Source: Cellulomonas sp. 73-145
GTDB lineage: Bacteria > Actinomycetota > Actinomycetes > Actinomycetales > Cellulomonadaceae
Assembly: GCA_001898185.1 (NCBI GenBank)
Contig: MKTI01000009.1
Span: 372,001 to 436,000 of the forward strand
Reading direction: 5' to 3'
Length of the DNA stretch: 64,000 nucleotides
Position numbers and translations under genes: made by a program. Shown here in pieces: positions 30,611-40,087 of the stretch. The notes under the pieces were generated by a model. That model saw only the letters and a program-made list of their open reading frames with translations. It made no database searches and had not been told where the DNA came from. How positions within the stretch are numbered: position 1 is the stretch's first letter; each line of letters begins with the position of its first letter.

Positions 30611-32743
30611 TCAGATCGACAGCACGGGGTGCAGGCGTGACAGGGTCCACGTGCGCATCCGACCGGCGCGCCACGCCGTGATCGCGAGCGACCCGACCAG
30701 CACCCCGACCAGCACCAGCACCGCGACCAGCAGCCGCCCGTCGGCGCCGCCCGTGATCACCTCACGCAGCCCGCTGACCGCGTAGCTCATGGGCAGCCAC
30801 GGGTGCACCGCCTGGAAGAAGGCGGGGGTGGTCTGCACCGGGTAGGTGCCACCGGAGGAGGCGAGCTGCAGCATCAGCAGCGCCAGGACCGCCACCTTGC
30901 CCCCGGCGGGACCGAGCACGGCCACCAGCATCTGCTGCAGGGCGAGGAACGCCGCGACGACGAGCAGGGTGAACGCGACGGTGCCCACCGCGGATGCGGG
31001 CTGCAGCCCCACCCCCCAGTGGATGACGGCGAGCATCACCGCGACCTGCGCGACGCCGATCACCATCGCCGGCAGGAACCCGGCGAACGTCGCGCGCCAG
31101 CCCGACGCCGGTGTGGCCAGCGCCCGCGAGGGCAGCGGCCGCAGCAGCAGCCAGGTGATCAGGGAGCCGACGAACAGCGCGAGCGGGATGAAGAACGGCG
31201 CGAACCCCTCGCCGAAGCCGGCGGCGGCGTGCACGTCGGTGCTCGTCAGCCGGACCGGGGTGCTGAGCGTCGCGGCGCGCGCCGCCTGCGTCCCCGGGTC
31301 GTCCGCCGGGATGGACGAAGCGCCGCTGTGCAGCGCGCCCGCCAGCGTGGCGGAGCCGGCTCCGAGCTGGTCCGAGCCTGCGGCGACGCGCGACGCGCCG
31401 GACGCCAGGGTGCTCGTGCCGCCGGCGAGCGTGGTCGCGCCCGTCGCGAGCGTCGCGGTGCCGGCAGCGAGCTGGTCGGCGCCGGCCGCGAGGTCGTGCG
31501 CCCCGGCGGCGGCCGACACCGCTCCGCCGGACACCTGCGCCGTCCCGCCGGCCAGGGCAGCGGCTCCGGAGCTGAGCTGCGAGGCAGACGTGCTCAGCGT
31601 GCCCAGTCCGGTGCTGAGCTGAGCCGCACCGCCGGCGACCTTGCTCGCGCCCGCCTGCAGCTGGGACAGCTGTTCCGTGGTCTGCGAGAGCTGGGAGGCC
31701 GAGGGCAGTGCGGCGGCGTCCTTCTGCATCCCGCTCAGGAGCGCGGCCGCGGTCGGGTCCACCGGTGCCCGGGCGGCGAGGTACGTCATGACGGAGGTGA
31801 GGCCCCCCGACAGGTCTCCGAGCTGCGTCGCCAGCGCGGACACCTGTCCCGCGGTGCTCGTGACGCCGGCGGACACCTGCGCCGCGCCGGTGGCGAGCGC
31901 GCCCGCCGACGTCGCCGCCGTCGCGCTGCCGTCGGCGAGCCGGGCGGCACCGTCCGCGAGCGTCCGTGCCCCCGAGGCGGTGGCCTGCGCGCCCGTGGCG
32001 AGCGTCGAGGTGCCGTCGGCCAGGGCGTGCGCCCCCTTGTCGAGCGTGGCCGACCCGCTCGCTGCTGCCGCGCTGCCGGAGGCCAGGCTCGCGGCGCCCC
32101 CGGCCGCGGCATCGGCACCGGAGGCCACCTGGTGCGCGCCCGACGACAGCGTCCCGGCCGCCGCCTGCAGCGTCAGCGCACCGTCCGACGCGCGGGCGAA
32201 GCCGTCACGCGCCGACCCGAGCCCGACCAGCACCTGGTCGGCCGCCTGCTGACCGATCGTCGCCCGGACGGCGTCGGACACCTGCGCCATCGCGCTGCGG
32301 CCGAGCGTGGTGGCCAGGAACGAGTTGGTGTCGTCGTACGTCACCTGCAGCTGGGCGGGGTGCGGCTCGCTCCCGCCGGCGGACACGACGGAGGCGGAGA
32401 AGTCGGCCGGGACGGTGAGCGCGAAGTAGTAGCGCCCGTCCCGCACACCCGCGGCGGCGTCCCCGGCGTCGGTGCGCACCCACTTGAGCGCCTTGGAGTC
32501 GACCAGCGCCGTGGTGACCTCGTCTCCCGCGTGCACCGGTGCGCCGTCGCGCACGGCGCCGACGTCGGAGTTGACCAGGGCGACGGGCAGGCGGTCGAGG
32601 TGCCCGGTCGGGTCCCAGAACGCCCACAGGTAGAGGGCGCCGTACAGCAGCGGCACCAGCACCATCGCGGCGATCGCGAGCTTGGGCAGCAGCCCGTGGC
32701 GGAACCGGCGCAGCTCGGTGCCGGTGGAGGTGAGGGAGGTCAT
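30611..32743 (-). CDS. YhgE/Pip-type membrane protein (ABC-2 permease fold)
   Basis: A 710-residue protein. One membrane segment near the N terminus (about 20-42), a long extracellular region with YhgE/Pip features, including Ala/Gly/Ser-rich heptad-like repeats (residues about 190-500: ASGADAAAGGAASLASGSAA and similar), then five membrane segments at the C terminus. Relatives take part in type VII secretion, phage reception and envelope stress. The start is ATG 32743; the open frame upstream belongs to the ATPase gene region. Confidence 0.85.
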   Translation of the reverse strand: MTSLTSTGTELRRFRHGLLPKLAIAAMVLVPLLYGALYLWAFWDPTGHLDRLPVALVNSDVGAVRDGAPVHAGDEVTTALVDSKALKWVRTDAGDAAAGVRDGRYYFALTVPADFSASVVSAGGSEPHPAQLQVTYDDTNSFLATTLGRSAMAQVSDAVRATIGQQAADQVLVGLGSARDGFARASDGALTLQAAAGTLSSGAHQVASGADAAAGGAASLASGSAAAASGSATLDKGAHALADGTSTLATGAQATASGARTLADGAARLADGSATAATSAGALATGAAQVSAGVTSTAGQVSALATQLGDLSGGLTSVMTYLAARAPVDPTAAALLSGMQKDAAALPSASQLSQTTEQLSQLQAGASKVAGGAAQLSTGLGTLSTSASQLSSGAAALAGGTAQVSGGAVSAAAGAHDLAAGADQLAAGTATLATGATTLAGGTSTLASGASRVAAGSDQLGAGSATLAGALHSGASSIPADDPGTQAARAATLSTPVRLTSTDVHAAAGFGEGFAPFFIPLALFVGSLITWLLLRPLPSRALATPASGWRATFAGFLPAMVIGVAQVAVMLAVIHWGVGLQPASAVGTVAFTLLVVAAFLALQQMLVAVLGPAGGKVAVLALLMLQLASSGGTYPVQTTPAFFQAVHPWLPMSYAVSGLREVITGGADGRLLVAVLVLVGVLVGSLAITAWRAGRMRTWTLSRLHPVLSI

Positions 32744-32790
32744 CACAGTCCTCAGGAGGGTGGTCGGGGGTGTGGCGCAGCAGACGGGGG

Positions 32791-33552
32791 TCAGGCGGCG
32801 GCGGGTACGGCGTGCGGACCGGAGGAGAGCGCCACCCGCGTCGGTGGTGACGTCCACTGCATCCGCGCGAGCTCGTCGAGGGAGGCGACGGCGGCGACGA
32901 CGGTGGTGCCGGACGCCGTCAGCGCCTCGAGGCAGCTCCACACCGTCTGGCGCCGGGTGCTGTCGTGGACCTGGTCGACGTCGTCCACCAGCAACAGGTC
33001 CGGTGTCTGCGCCATCGCCAGCGTGACGCGCAGCAGCATGGCGTCGACCTCGTCGAGGTCCCAGACCAGGGTGTCGACCTGGGGGAGCGGCCGCGGTCCG
33101 AACACCGGTGCCGCCAGCCGGCCGAAGTCGGCCTGGTCGACCCGCGGCGAGCGCGCCCACCACGGCCGCAGCCACGCCAGCCGTTCGCGCACGGTCGCGC
33201 CGACCGTCACCGAACCGTCGAGGTCGTCGATACCGGCGAAGCCCGCAACGGCGGCCCGTCGCTGCACCGCCCGCCGCCGACGGGGGAGCGGCTCGCCCAG
33301 GACCTCCAGCTGCGACCCGGCGTCGGGCACCATGCGGCCCGCCAGCGTGAGCAGCAGGCTGGACCGCCCGCCGCCCTGCGGCCCTTGCACCACGACGAGC
33401 CCGCCGCTCGGCAGCTCGAGGTCCAGGGGTCCGTAGACGGTGCCCCTGCTGCCGTGCAGCGCGAGTCCCGTGGCCCGGACGGCAGGCGGTACCTCCCGGG
33501 GCGCGGACGCGACGGCGGTGGTGTCGGGCAGATGGCGTGCGTCGGTGTTCAC
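32791..33552 (-). CDS. ABC-type ATPase with degenerate signature
   Basis: A 253-residue ATPase: Walker A GPQGGGRSS, Walker B LLLVDDVDQV (Asp in place of the catalytic Glu), and no LSGGQ signature (LDEVDAMLLRVTLAMAQ instead). Such degenerate ATPases often stand next to YhgE/Pip genes in actinobacteria. GTG 33552 has GAGAGG at good distance; GTG 33567 is the alternative. Confidence 0.75.
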   Translation of the reverse strand: MNTDARHLPDTTAVASAPREVPPAVRATGLALHGSRGTVYGPLDLELPSGGLVVVQGPQGGGRSSLLLTLAGRMVPDAGSQLEVLGEPLPRRRRAVQRRAAVAGFAGIDDLDGSVTVGATVRERLAWLRPWWARSPRVDQADFGRLAAPVFGPRPLPQVDTLVWDLDEVDAMLLRVTLAMAQTPDLLLVDDVDQVHDSTRRQTVWSCLEALTASGTTVVAAVASLDELARMQWTSPPTRVALSSGPHAVPAAA

Positions 33553-33567
33553 GGGGACCTCTCTCAC

Positions 33568-33581
33568 ACTGACCAGTCAGT
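33568..33581. promoter_or_regulatory. TetR-type operator
   Basis: ACTGACCAGTCAGT, with perfect 6-bp arms around CA, lies 16 bp upstream of the ATPase start. It is the likely site for the TetR regulator encoded at the end of this operon. Confidence 0.65.
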
Positions 33582-33707
33582 ACAAAGACACCGTACTCCG
33601 CGAAAGGGCCGGGACTCGCGCCTCGCCTCGTCTGGTGCGTCACATCCGGGCAGCGACGCAGTCGGGCGGCTCACCGGCGCCGCGTCGCTTCATGGGAGGA
33701 TCGAGCC

Positions 33708-34196
33708 ATGGCCCTGCGTGAGATCCGGATCGTCGGCGACCCCGTGCTGCGCACCCCGTGCGACCCCGTGACGACCATCGACGCCCGAGTCCGCGGGCTG
33801 GTGGAGGACCTGCTGGAGACCGTCGACCAGGAGGGACGTGCCGGCCTGGCTGCCAACCAGATCGGCGTGAGCCTGCGCGCCTTCTCGTGGAACATCGACG
33901 ACGAGATCGGCTACGTGCTGAACCCCGTGATCGTCGAGCTGTCGGAGGACGAGTACCAGGACGGCGACGAGGGCTGCCTCTCGGTGCCCGGCCTCTGGTA
34001 CCCCACGCGGCGCGCCTGGTACGCGCGGGTGGTCGGTACCGACCTCGACGGCCACGAGGTGGTGGTCGAGGGCACCGAGCTGATGGCCCGCTGCCTGCAG
34101 CACGAGGTGGACCACCTAGACGGGATGCTGTACCTCGACCGCCTCGAGCGGTCCGTGCGCAAGAAGGCGATGCGCGCGATCCGCGAGCAGCTGTAG
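33708..34196 (+). CDS. def: Peptide deformylase
   Basis: A 162-residue metalloenzyme that removes the formyl group from new proteins. All three motifs are present: GLAANQIG (about 46-53), DEGCLSVPG with the metal Cys, and QHEVDHLDG with the HExxH site. ATG at 33708 with GGAGG upstream. Confidence 0.96.
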   Translation: MALREIRIVGDPVLRTPCDPVTTIDARVRGLVEDLLETVDQEGRAGLAANQIGVSLRAFSWNIDDEIGYVLNPVIVELSEDEYQDGDEGCLSVPGLWYPTRRAWYARVVGTDLDGHEVVVEGTELMARCLQHEVDHLDGMLYLDRLERSVRKKAMRAIREQL

Positions 34197-34347
34197 CCGC
34201 TCGGAGCGGGGCGCGCCGCGCTCGCGCTGGCGCAGCCGGTGTGTCGTCAGGCATGCTGGCCCCGTACGCCGCGAGCGCCACGAAGTCTCCTGGGTGCTGA
34301 GCGAGGTCGTTGGGGAAGGCGAACCTCGATCCGCCCAGGAGGATGAC

Positions 34348-34848
34348 ATGGCCGGTGCTCTGACCCGCGGTGTTCTTTTCGTGCACTCAGCACCCCGCGC
34401 GCTGTGCCCCCACGTCGAGTGGGCGGCCGGCAACACGCTCGGGGTGCGCGTCAGCATGGACTGGACCGTGCAGCCGGCGGGGCCGGGCTTCTACCGGGCG
34501 GAGCTGTCCTGGCAGGGCCCGCAGGGCACGGGCGCACGGCTCGCGTCGGCTCTGCGCGGCTGGGCGCACCTGCGGTACGAGGTGACCGAGGAGGCGAGCC
34601 ACGGCGCCGACGGCGCGCGGTGGAGCCACACGCCCGAGCTCGGCATCTTCCACGCCGCGACGGACGTGCACGGCAACATCGTCGTGCCGGAGGACCGCAT
34701 CCGTGCTGCGCTGGAGCACGCCGGCGACGCCGCCCGGCTCCGTGCCGAGCTCGACCTGGCGCTCGGGCAGGCGTGGGACGACGAGCTCGAGCCGTTCCGG
34801 TACGCCGGTGCCGGGGCGCCCGTCCGCTGGCTGCACCGCGTCGGCTGA
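34348..34848 (+). CDS. DUF3145 family protein
   Basis: This 166-residue conserved actinobacterial protein starts MAGALTRGVLFVHSAPRALC. A strong AGGAGG site precedes ATG 34348. The family's function is unknown. It often lies near fatty-acid synthesis genes, as here. Confidence 0.85.
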   Translation: MAGALTRGVLFVHSAPRALCPHVEWAAGNTLGVRVSMDWTVQPAGPGFYRAELSWQGPQGTGARLASALRGWAHLRYEVTEEASHGADGARWSHTPELGIFHAATDVHGNIVVPEDRIRAALEHAGDAARLRAELDLALGQAWDDELEPFRYAGAGAPVRWLHRVG

Positions 34849-34883
34849 CGCGAGCAGGCGAGGCGTCTCCCGAGGCGAGAACG

Positions 34884-34925
34884 ACGACGGGCGCCGGACG
34901 ACCTGGGTCGTCAGGCGCCCGTCGT
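34884..34925. terminator. Bidirectional terminator before fabF
   Basis: A 12-bp stem, ACGACGGGCGCC / GGCGCCCGTCGT, enclosing a second small hairpin (GACGACC / GTCGTC), between the converging DUF3145 and fabF genes. Confidence 0.8.
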
Positions 34926-34950
34926 GGGACGCAGTCAGGCGGGGTCGCGG

Positions 34951-36195
34951 TCAGGCGGAGGTGATCACCAGGGCCACGTTGTGCCCGCCGAAGCCGAACG
35001 AGTTGTTCACCGCGGCGATCTGACCGTCCGGCAGCGGCCGAGGCTCGGACCGGACCAGGTCCAGCACCAGCTCGGGGTCGGGCTTGTCGACGTTGATCGT
35101 CGGCGGCGCCTGGCGGTCGTGCAGCGCCAGCACCGTGAAGATCGTCTCGAGCGCTCCCGCGCCGCCCAGCAGGTGCCCGGTCATCGACTTGGTGGCCGAC
35201 AGGGCCACGTGGTCCGCCTCGTCGCCGAGGAGGCCCCGGATGGACCGCGCCTCGATCAGGTCGCCGACCACGGTCGACGTGGCGTGGGCGTTGACGTGCA
35301 CCACGTCCCGCGCCGCCACGCCGGAGTCCTTCAGCGCCGCGCTCATCGCGCGGATCTGGCCGTCACCGCTCGGCTCGGGCGACGTGATGTGGTAGCCGTC
35401 CGAGGACAGCCCGACACCGGCGATCCGGGCGTAGACCCGGGCGCCACGGGCGGCGGCGTGCTCGGCGCTCTCCAGCACCACGATGCCGGCGCCCTCGCCG
35501 AGCACGAACCCGTCGCGGTCGACGTCGTACGGCCGCGACGCGGCCTGTGGGTCGTCGTTGCGGAGCGAGAGGGTGCGAGACGCCGCGAACGCCGCGACGG
35601 GCATGGGGTGGATCGAGGCCTCGGTACCGCCTGCGACCACGACGTCGGCCCGGCCGCTGCGGATCATCTCCACGGCGTAGCCGATCGCCTCCGCACCGCT
35701 CGCGCACGCGGAGACCAGCGCGTGCGCCCCGGCCCGTGCCCCGAGCTCGAGCGAGACGAAGGCCGTCGGGGAGTTCGGCATCAGCATCGGGACGGTCATC
35801 GGGAGGACGCGGCGGGCGCCCTTCTCGCGCAGCGTGTCCCAGGCGTCCAGCGTGGTCCAGATGCCGCCGATGCCCGAGGACACCACGACGCCGAGCCGGT
35901 CACGGTCGACCTCGGGGGAGCCGGCGTCCGCCCAGGCCTCACGCGTCGCGATCATCGCGTACTGGGCCGACGGGTCGAGCTTCTTCAGCTCCGGCACCGG
36001 TAGGACGTCCCGCGGCGACACCTTGATGGTGGCCGCGAAGGTGACGGGGAGCCCGTACCGCTCCACCCAGTCGTTGTCGAAGGGTCGCGCCCCCGACTCA
36101 CCGGCGAGCGCCGCGTTCCACGTGCTGGTGAGGTCACCGCCGAGGGGCGTGGTGGCCCCCATCCCGGTGACGACGACGTCGGGTACGGGTGTCAT
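34951..36195 (-). CDS. fabF: 3-oxoacyl-ACP synthase II
   Basis: A 414-residue condensing enzyme that elongates acyl-ACP with malonyl-ACP. The active-site Cys is in VSACASGAEA, and the two His are in VNAHATSTVVGD and NNSFGFGGHN. It is the last gene of fabD-fabH-acpP-fabF. Confidence 0.96.
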   Translation of the reverse strand: MTPVPDVVVTGMGATTPLGGDLTSTWNAALAGESGARPFDNDWVERYGLPVTFAATIKVSPRDVLPVPELKKLDPSAQYAMIATREAWADAGSPEVDRDRLGVVVSSGIGGIWTTLDAWDTLREKGARRVLPMTVPMLMPNSPTAFVSLELGARAGAHALVSACASGAEAIGYAVEMIRSGRADVVVAGGTEASIHPMPVAAFAASRTLSLRNDDPQAASRPYDVDRDGFVLGEGAGIVVLESAEHAAARGARVYARIAGVGLSSDGYHITSPEPSGDGQIRAMSAALKDSGVAARDVVHVNAHATSTVVGDLIEARSIRGLLGDEADHVALSATKSMTGHLLGGAGALETIFTVLALHDRQAPPTINVDKPDPELVLDLVRSEPRPLPDGQIAAVNNSFGFGGHNVALVITSA

Positions 36196-36289
36196 CGGAT
36201 GCTCCTGGTCGTGAGGGGGACGGGGGTGTCACCGGCCGGTGCAGGCCCCGAGGGCGCCGGCACCGGCCGGTGACAGCGGCCGGAGCCGA

Positions 36290-36538
36290 TCAGGCCTGTG
36301 CGCCGGCGATGAACGACACGGCGTCGCCGACGGTGGCGAGGTTCTTGACCTCGTCGTCGGGGATGGTGACCGAGAACTTCTCCTCGGCCAGCGTGACGAT
36401 CGTCATCATCGAGAGCGAGTCGATGTCGAGGTCGTCGGTGAAGGACTTCTCGGGCAGGACGGAGTCGGTCGGCAGGCCGGTCTCCTCGCTGACGATCTCG
36501 GCCAGGCCGGCCAGGATCTCCTGCTCGGTGTACGCCAT
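36290..36538 (-). CDS. acpP: Acyl carrier protein
   Basis: An 82-residue carrier protein. The phosphopantetheine Ser is in DLDIDSLSMM (about residue 41). It shuttles acyl chains in type II fatty-acid synthesis. Confidence 0.97.
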   Translation of the reverse strand: MAYTEQEILAGLAEIVSEETGLPTDSVLPEKSFTDDLDIDSLSMMTIVTLAEEKFSVTIPDDEVKNLATVGDAVSFIAGAQA

Positions 36539-36599
36539 GGGGGTTCTCCTCGTGTCGGTGGTGCGGGTCGGACGAAACCTACAGCGGGTCGCGACGGCG

Positions 36600-37607
36600 T
36601 CAGGGCAGCACGACGACCTGGGCGGCGTACACCAGCCCCGCGCCGAAGCCGATCTGCAGGCACAGGTCGCCGGACTTCGCCTTGCCCTCGCGGCGCAGAC
36701 GCTCCGTCGCCAGGGGGATCGAGGCGGCCGACGTGTTGCCGGTGTCGGCGATGTCACGTCCGACCACGACGGTCTCGGGCAGCTTCAGCTGCTTGATCAG
36801 CAGGTCGATGATCCGCATGTTCGCCTGGTGCGGCACGAAGACGTCGATCTGGTCGGCCGTCACGCCGGCGGCGTCCAGCGCCTTCTGCGCGATCGGGGCC
36901 ATCTGCCAGACGGCCCACTTGAACACCGACTGACCCTCCTGCCGCAGCGTCGGCCAGCCGAGCGAGGAGTCCTCGCGCCACTGCAGCCACGAGTGCGTCT
37001 GCCGGATCAGCTGGGACTGCCCGCCGTCGGACCCCCACACCGTCGGGCCGATGCCGGGGAAGTCCGACGGACCGACGACGACGGCACCGGCGCCGTCGCC
37101 CAGCAGGAACGAGATGGACCGGTCGGTCGGGTCGACGAACTCGCTCATCTTCTCGGCGCCGATCACCAGCACGTTGCGCGCGGCTCCGGCCCGGACCAGG
37201 GCGTCGGCCTGGCCGATGCCGTAGCAGTAGCCCGCGCACGCCGCCGAGATGTCGTAGGCGGCGGCCGGCGTCGCGCCGATCCGGTCGGCGACGATCGCAG
37301 CGCCGGCCGGCGTCTGGTGGAAGTAGGTGACGGTCGACAGGATCACCGCGTCGATGTCCGCACCGGTCAGTCCTGCGTCGGCGATCGCGGCGCGGGCCGC
37401 CTCCTCGGCGAGGTCCAGCACCGAGACGTCGGCGCCGGCCCGGCGTCGGGTGACGATGCCGGTGCGCTGCTGGATCCACTCGTCGGACGAGTCGATCGGG
37501 CCGACCAGCTCGTCGTTCGGCACGACGCGCTCGCCGCGTGCGCCTCCGAGACCGAGGATCCGGCTGTGCGCGGCACCGCTGGACTGCGTCAGGGTGGGAC
37601 GGGTCAC
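36600..37607 (-). CDS. fabH: 3-oxoacyl-ACP synthase III
   Basis: A 335-residue starter condensing enzyme. It has the active-site Cys in DISAACAGYCYG, His in VPHQANMRI and Asn in DTGNTSAAS. GTG 37607 overlaps the fabD stop. In actinobacteria it often prefers branched starters; the sequence alone does not prove this. Confidence 0.95.
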   Translation of the reverse strand: MTRPTLTQSSGAAHSRILGLGGARGERVVPNDELVGPIDSSDEWIQQRTGIVTRRRAGADVSVLDLAEEAARAAIADAGLTGADIDAVILSTVTYFHQTPAGAAIVADRIGATPAAAYDISAACAGYCYGIGQADALVRAGAARNVLVIGAEKMSEFVDPTDRSISFLLGDGAGAVVVGPSDFPGIGPTVWGSDGGQSQLIRQTHSWLQWREDSSLGWPTLRQEGQSVFKWAVWQMAPIAQKALDAAGVTADQIDVFVPHQANMRIIDLLIKQLKLPETVVVGRDIADTGNTSAASIPLATERLRREGKAKSGDLCLQIGFGAGLVYAAQVVVLP

Positions 37608-38578
37608 TGCTGCTCCTTCGCGGTGGGCGCGGCGTGCCGGAGCACGAGGTCCCGCGCGGCGTCCAGGTCGGCCGGCGACTTCAGCGCGACGGTCTCGACC
37701 CCGGGCAGCGTACGCCGGGCCAGTCCGGTCAGGACGCCGCCGGGGGCCACCTCGAGCAGCCCTGTCACGCCCTGCTCCGCCATCGTCTGCTGGCACAGGT
37801 CCCACCGGACCGGACGTGCGACCTGCGCGACGACGCGTGCGAGGGCGTCGGCGCCGGACGAGACGAGCTCGCCGTCGGCGTTGCTGAGCAGCGGGGTGGT
37901 CGGGTCCGCGGGCACCACCTGGTCGGCTGCCGCCTGCAGGTCGGCCACCGCGGGAGCCATCACGTCGGTGTGGAACGCTCCGGCGACCTGCAGGGCGATG
38001 ATCCGCGCCTTGGCCGGCGGCTCTGCGGCCAGCGCCGCGAGGCGGTCCAGCGGGCCGGCGGCGACCACCTGACCGCTGCCGTTGACGTTGGCGGCCACGA
38101 GCCCGTGCCGGGCGATCGCGGCCAGCACCTCCTGCGGGTCGCCGCCGAGCACGGCGCTCATCCCGGTGGTCGGTCCGGCAGCGGCTGCCCGCGCCATCGC
38201 GGCGCCTCGCACGGCGACCAGGCGCAGCGCCTCGTCGTCGGACACCACGCCCGAGATCGCCAGCGCCGCCAGCTCTCCCACCGAGTGCCCGCCGACGCCG
38301 CCCAGTCGTCCTGCGGCCACCTCGGTCCACCCGGCGGTGGGCTCGGAGGCGCCGAGGACCGCTCGCAACGACGCGAGCGCCGAGGCGACCAGCAGGGGCT
38401 GGGCGACGGCCGTGTCGCGGATGGTGTCGGCGTCCGACGTGGTGCCGTGGCGGACCAGGTCGACGCCCGTCACCTCCGCGGCGCGGTGGAGCGCGGGGGC
38501 CACGCCGGGCACCTCGAGCCAGGGGGCGAGCATGCCGGGGGACTGGGCACCCTGGCCGGGGCAGACGACGACGAGCAC
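37604..38578 (-). CDS. fabD: Malonyl CoA-ACP transacylase
   Basis: A 324-residue transferase that loads malonyl groups on ACP. It starts VLVVVCPGQGAQSPGM; the catalytic Ser is in GHSVGELAAL and the His is in GAFHTDVM. GTG start. First gene of the fab operon, behind the PucR-type regulator gene. Confidence 0.95.
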   Translation of the reverse strand: MLVVVCPGQGAQSPGMLAPWLEVPGVAPALHRAAEVTGVDLVRHGTTSDADTIRDTAVAQPLLVASALASLRAVLGASEPTAGWTEVAAGRLGGVGGHSVGELAALAISGVVSDDEALRLVAVRGAAMARAAAAGPTTGMSAVLGGDPQEVLAAIARHGLVAANVNGSGQVVAAGPLDRLAALAAEPPAKARIIALQVAGAFHTDVMAPAVADLQAAADQVVPADPTTPLLSNADGELVSSGADALARVVAQVARPVRWDLCQQTMAEQGVTGLLEVAPGGVLTGLARRTLPGVETVALKSPADLDAARDLVLRHAAPTAKEQQ

Positions 38579-38644
38579 CCGACCACTGTGCCGGGTGACG
38601 TCAACCCGTCCCGGTCACGGCGGGCACCAACCTCGTCGGACGCC

Positions 38645-38663
38645 CTTGTGAGAGTCCTACAAG
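38645..38663. promoter_or_regulatory. Candidate operator upstream of fabD
   Basis: The inverted repeat CTTGT-N9-ACAAG lies in the region before fabD, next to the 3' end of the regulator gene. In Streptomyces a PucR-type FasR binds the fabD promoter; a similar role is inferred. Confidence 0.35.
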
Positions 38664-38667
38664 CCGA

Positions 38668-39939
38668 TCAGCTCGCGGGCGCCACGCCGTCGAGGCGCCC
38701 GAGCGCGACCGACGTCTGGAGCACGTACGAGTCGCGTGCATCCAGCGGGTCCCAGCCCGTGATCTCCGCGACGCGACGCAGGCGGTACCGGACCGTGTTC
38801 GGGTGCACGTAGAGCGACCGCGCCGCCGCCTCGAGCGAACGTCCGGTGCCGAGGTACGCGGTCAAGGTGTCGAGCAGGGCGCCCTGGCCCGCGGCGAGCG
38901 GCGCGTAGGCGCGCGCGACCAGCTGGCGGCGGGCGGTGGCGTCCCCGACCAGGACGCGTTCCGGGAGCAGCTCGTCCGCCTGGACCGGTCGTGGGGCGTT
39001 CGCCCAGGCCGCGGCCGCCTGGAGGCCGGCCAGCGCCGCCCGGGCCGAGCGTGCGCAGTCGGCGAGGTCCTGGGCCGGCGGCCCCACCACGACGGGCCCT
39101 GGACCGAACCGCGGCAGCAGGCTGGTCACCACGGCACCGAGGTCCCCGTCGCCGGAGAGGAACACGACGAGACGGTCGCCCTGGATGCCCACGAGGACGT
39201 CGGCCTCGCGACGCGTCGCGCGGCGCAGGTCGGTGGCGCGAACCTCCTCCAGCGAGGACGTCGTCGTGCCGACCACCACGAGCATCGCGCCGTGGCCGCG
39301 CCAGCCGAGCGCGGCGACCCTGGACCGGAGCGAGTCGTCGACGTCGCCGCGGACCAGCGAGTCGACGACCAGGGCCTCGAGGCGGGCGTCCCACGCGCCC
39401 CGCACCTCCGCCGCACGGGCGTAGACGTCCGCCGCCGAGAAGGCGACCTCGCGGGAGTAGCGCAGCACCGCCTCGCGCAGCTCCCGCTCCTCGCCCGGGG
39501 CGGCGAGGCGGTCGCTGTGCGCCTCGACGACGTCCACGCCGATGCGCACCAGCTGCAGCGTGTGCTGCAACGAGATCGACCGGGTGAGCTCGGGCGGTGC
39601 GCCGGAGAAGATCTCCCCGGCTCCGGCCGGTGCGCGGGTCGGGTCCGAGAACCACTGCACGAAGGCGGTGATGCCCGCCTGGGCGACCAGACCCACCCAC
39701 GACCGGTCCTCGGCGGGCAGTGCCCGGTACCACTCGAGGTCGGCGTCGAGGCGGCGCATCGTCGCCGCCGCGAGGTCGCCCGCGGCCTCCCGCACGCGGC
39801 GCTGCGTCTCCGGGCTGGTGGAGGGGGACGGGGCCACCCGTGGTCCGCGGGGCGGGCGGTGCGTGCCGTCGGGGCCCCGCACCGCTGTCGTCGACGTACG
39901 ACCGTCAGCGGGTCCGCCACGGGGGCTCGCAGGGTTCAT
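38668..39939 (-). CDS. PucR-type regulator of fatty-acid synthesis (FasR-like)
   Basis: A 423-residue protein with the PucR-type C-terminal helix-turn-helix (SLYVHPNTVRYRLRRVAEIT, near residues 385-405). Its place directly upstream of fabD matches FasR of Streptomyces and Rv2242 of Mycobacterium, so it probably activates the fab operon. ATG 39939 is preferred to GTG 39960. Confidence 0.87.
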   Translation of the reverse strand: MNPASPRGGPADGRTSTTAVRGPDGTHRPPRGPRVAPSPSTSPETQRRVREAAGDLAAATMRRLDADLEWYRALPAEDRSWVGLVAQAGITAFVQWFSDPTRAPAGAGEIFSGAPPELTRSISLQHTLQLVRIGVDVVEAHSDRLAAPGEERELREAVLRYSREVAFSAADVYARAAEVRGAWDARLEALVVDSLVRGDVDDSLRSRVAALGWRGHGAMLVVVGTTTSSLEEVRATDLRRATRREADVLVGIQGDRLVVFLSGDGDLGAVVTSLLPRFGPGPVVVGPPAQDLADCARSARAALAGLQAAAAWANAPRPVQADELLPERVLVGDATARRQLVARAYAPLAAGQGALLDTLTAYLGTGRSLEAAARSLYVHPNTVRYRLRRVAEITGWDPLDARDSYVLQTSVALGRLDGVAPAS

Positions 39940-40087
39940 GCCCGGAGCATACGGGCGCACTTGTGGGGAGTCGACAAACTGCCCCGAACGCCTCGTCGGG
40001 CGGCGGAGGTCACGGCAGGTACCAGGCGGGCCTGCACGGGCTCCGCGTAGCCGGGTGCGGCGAGACGCCCTCGGCTATGGTCGCTGC

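Noticed and set aside
31366..32200. A DNA repeat array or CRISPR-like region
   Set aside because: The repetition is at the protein level, in the Ala/Gly/Ser-rich extracellular part of the YhgE/Pip protein; no CRISPR array is present in the window.
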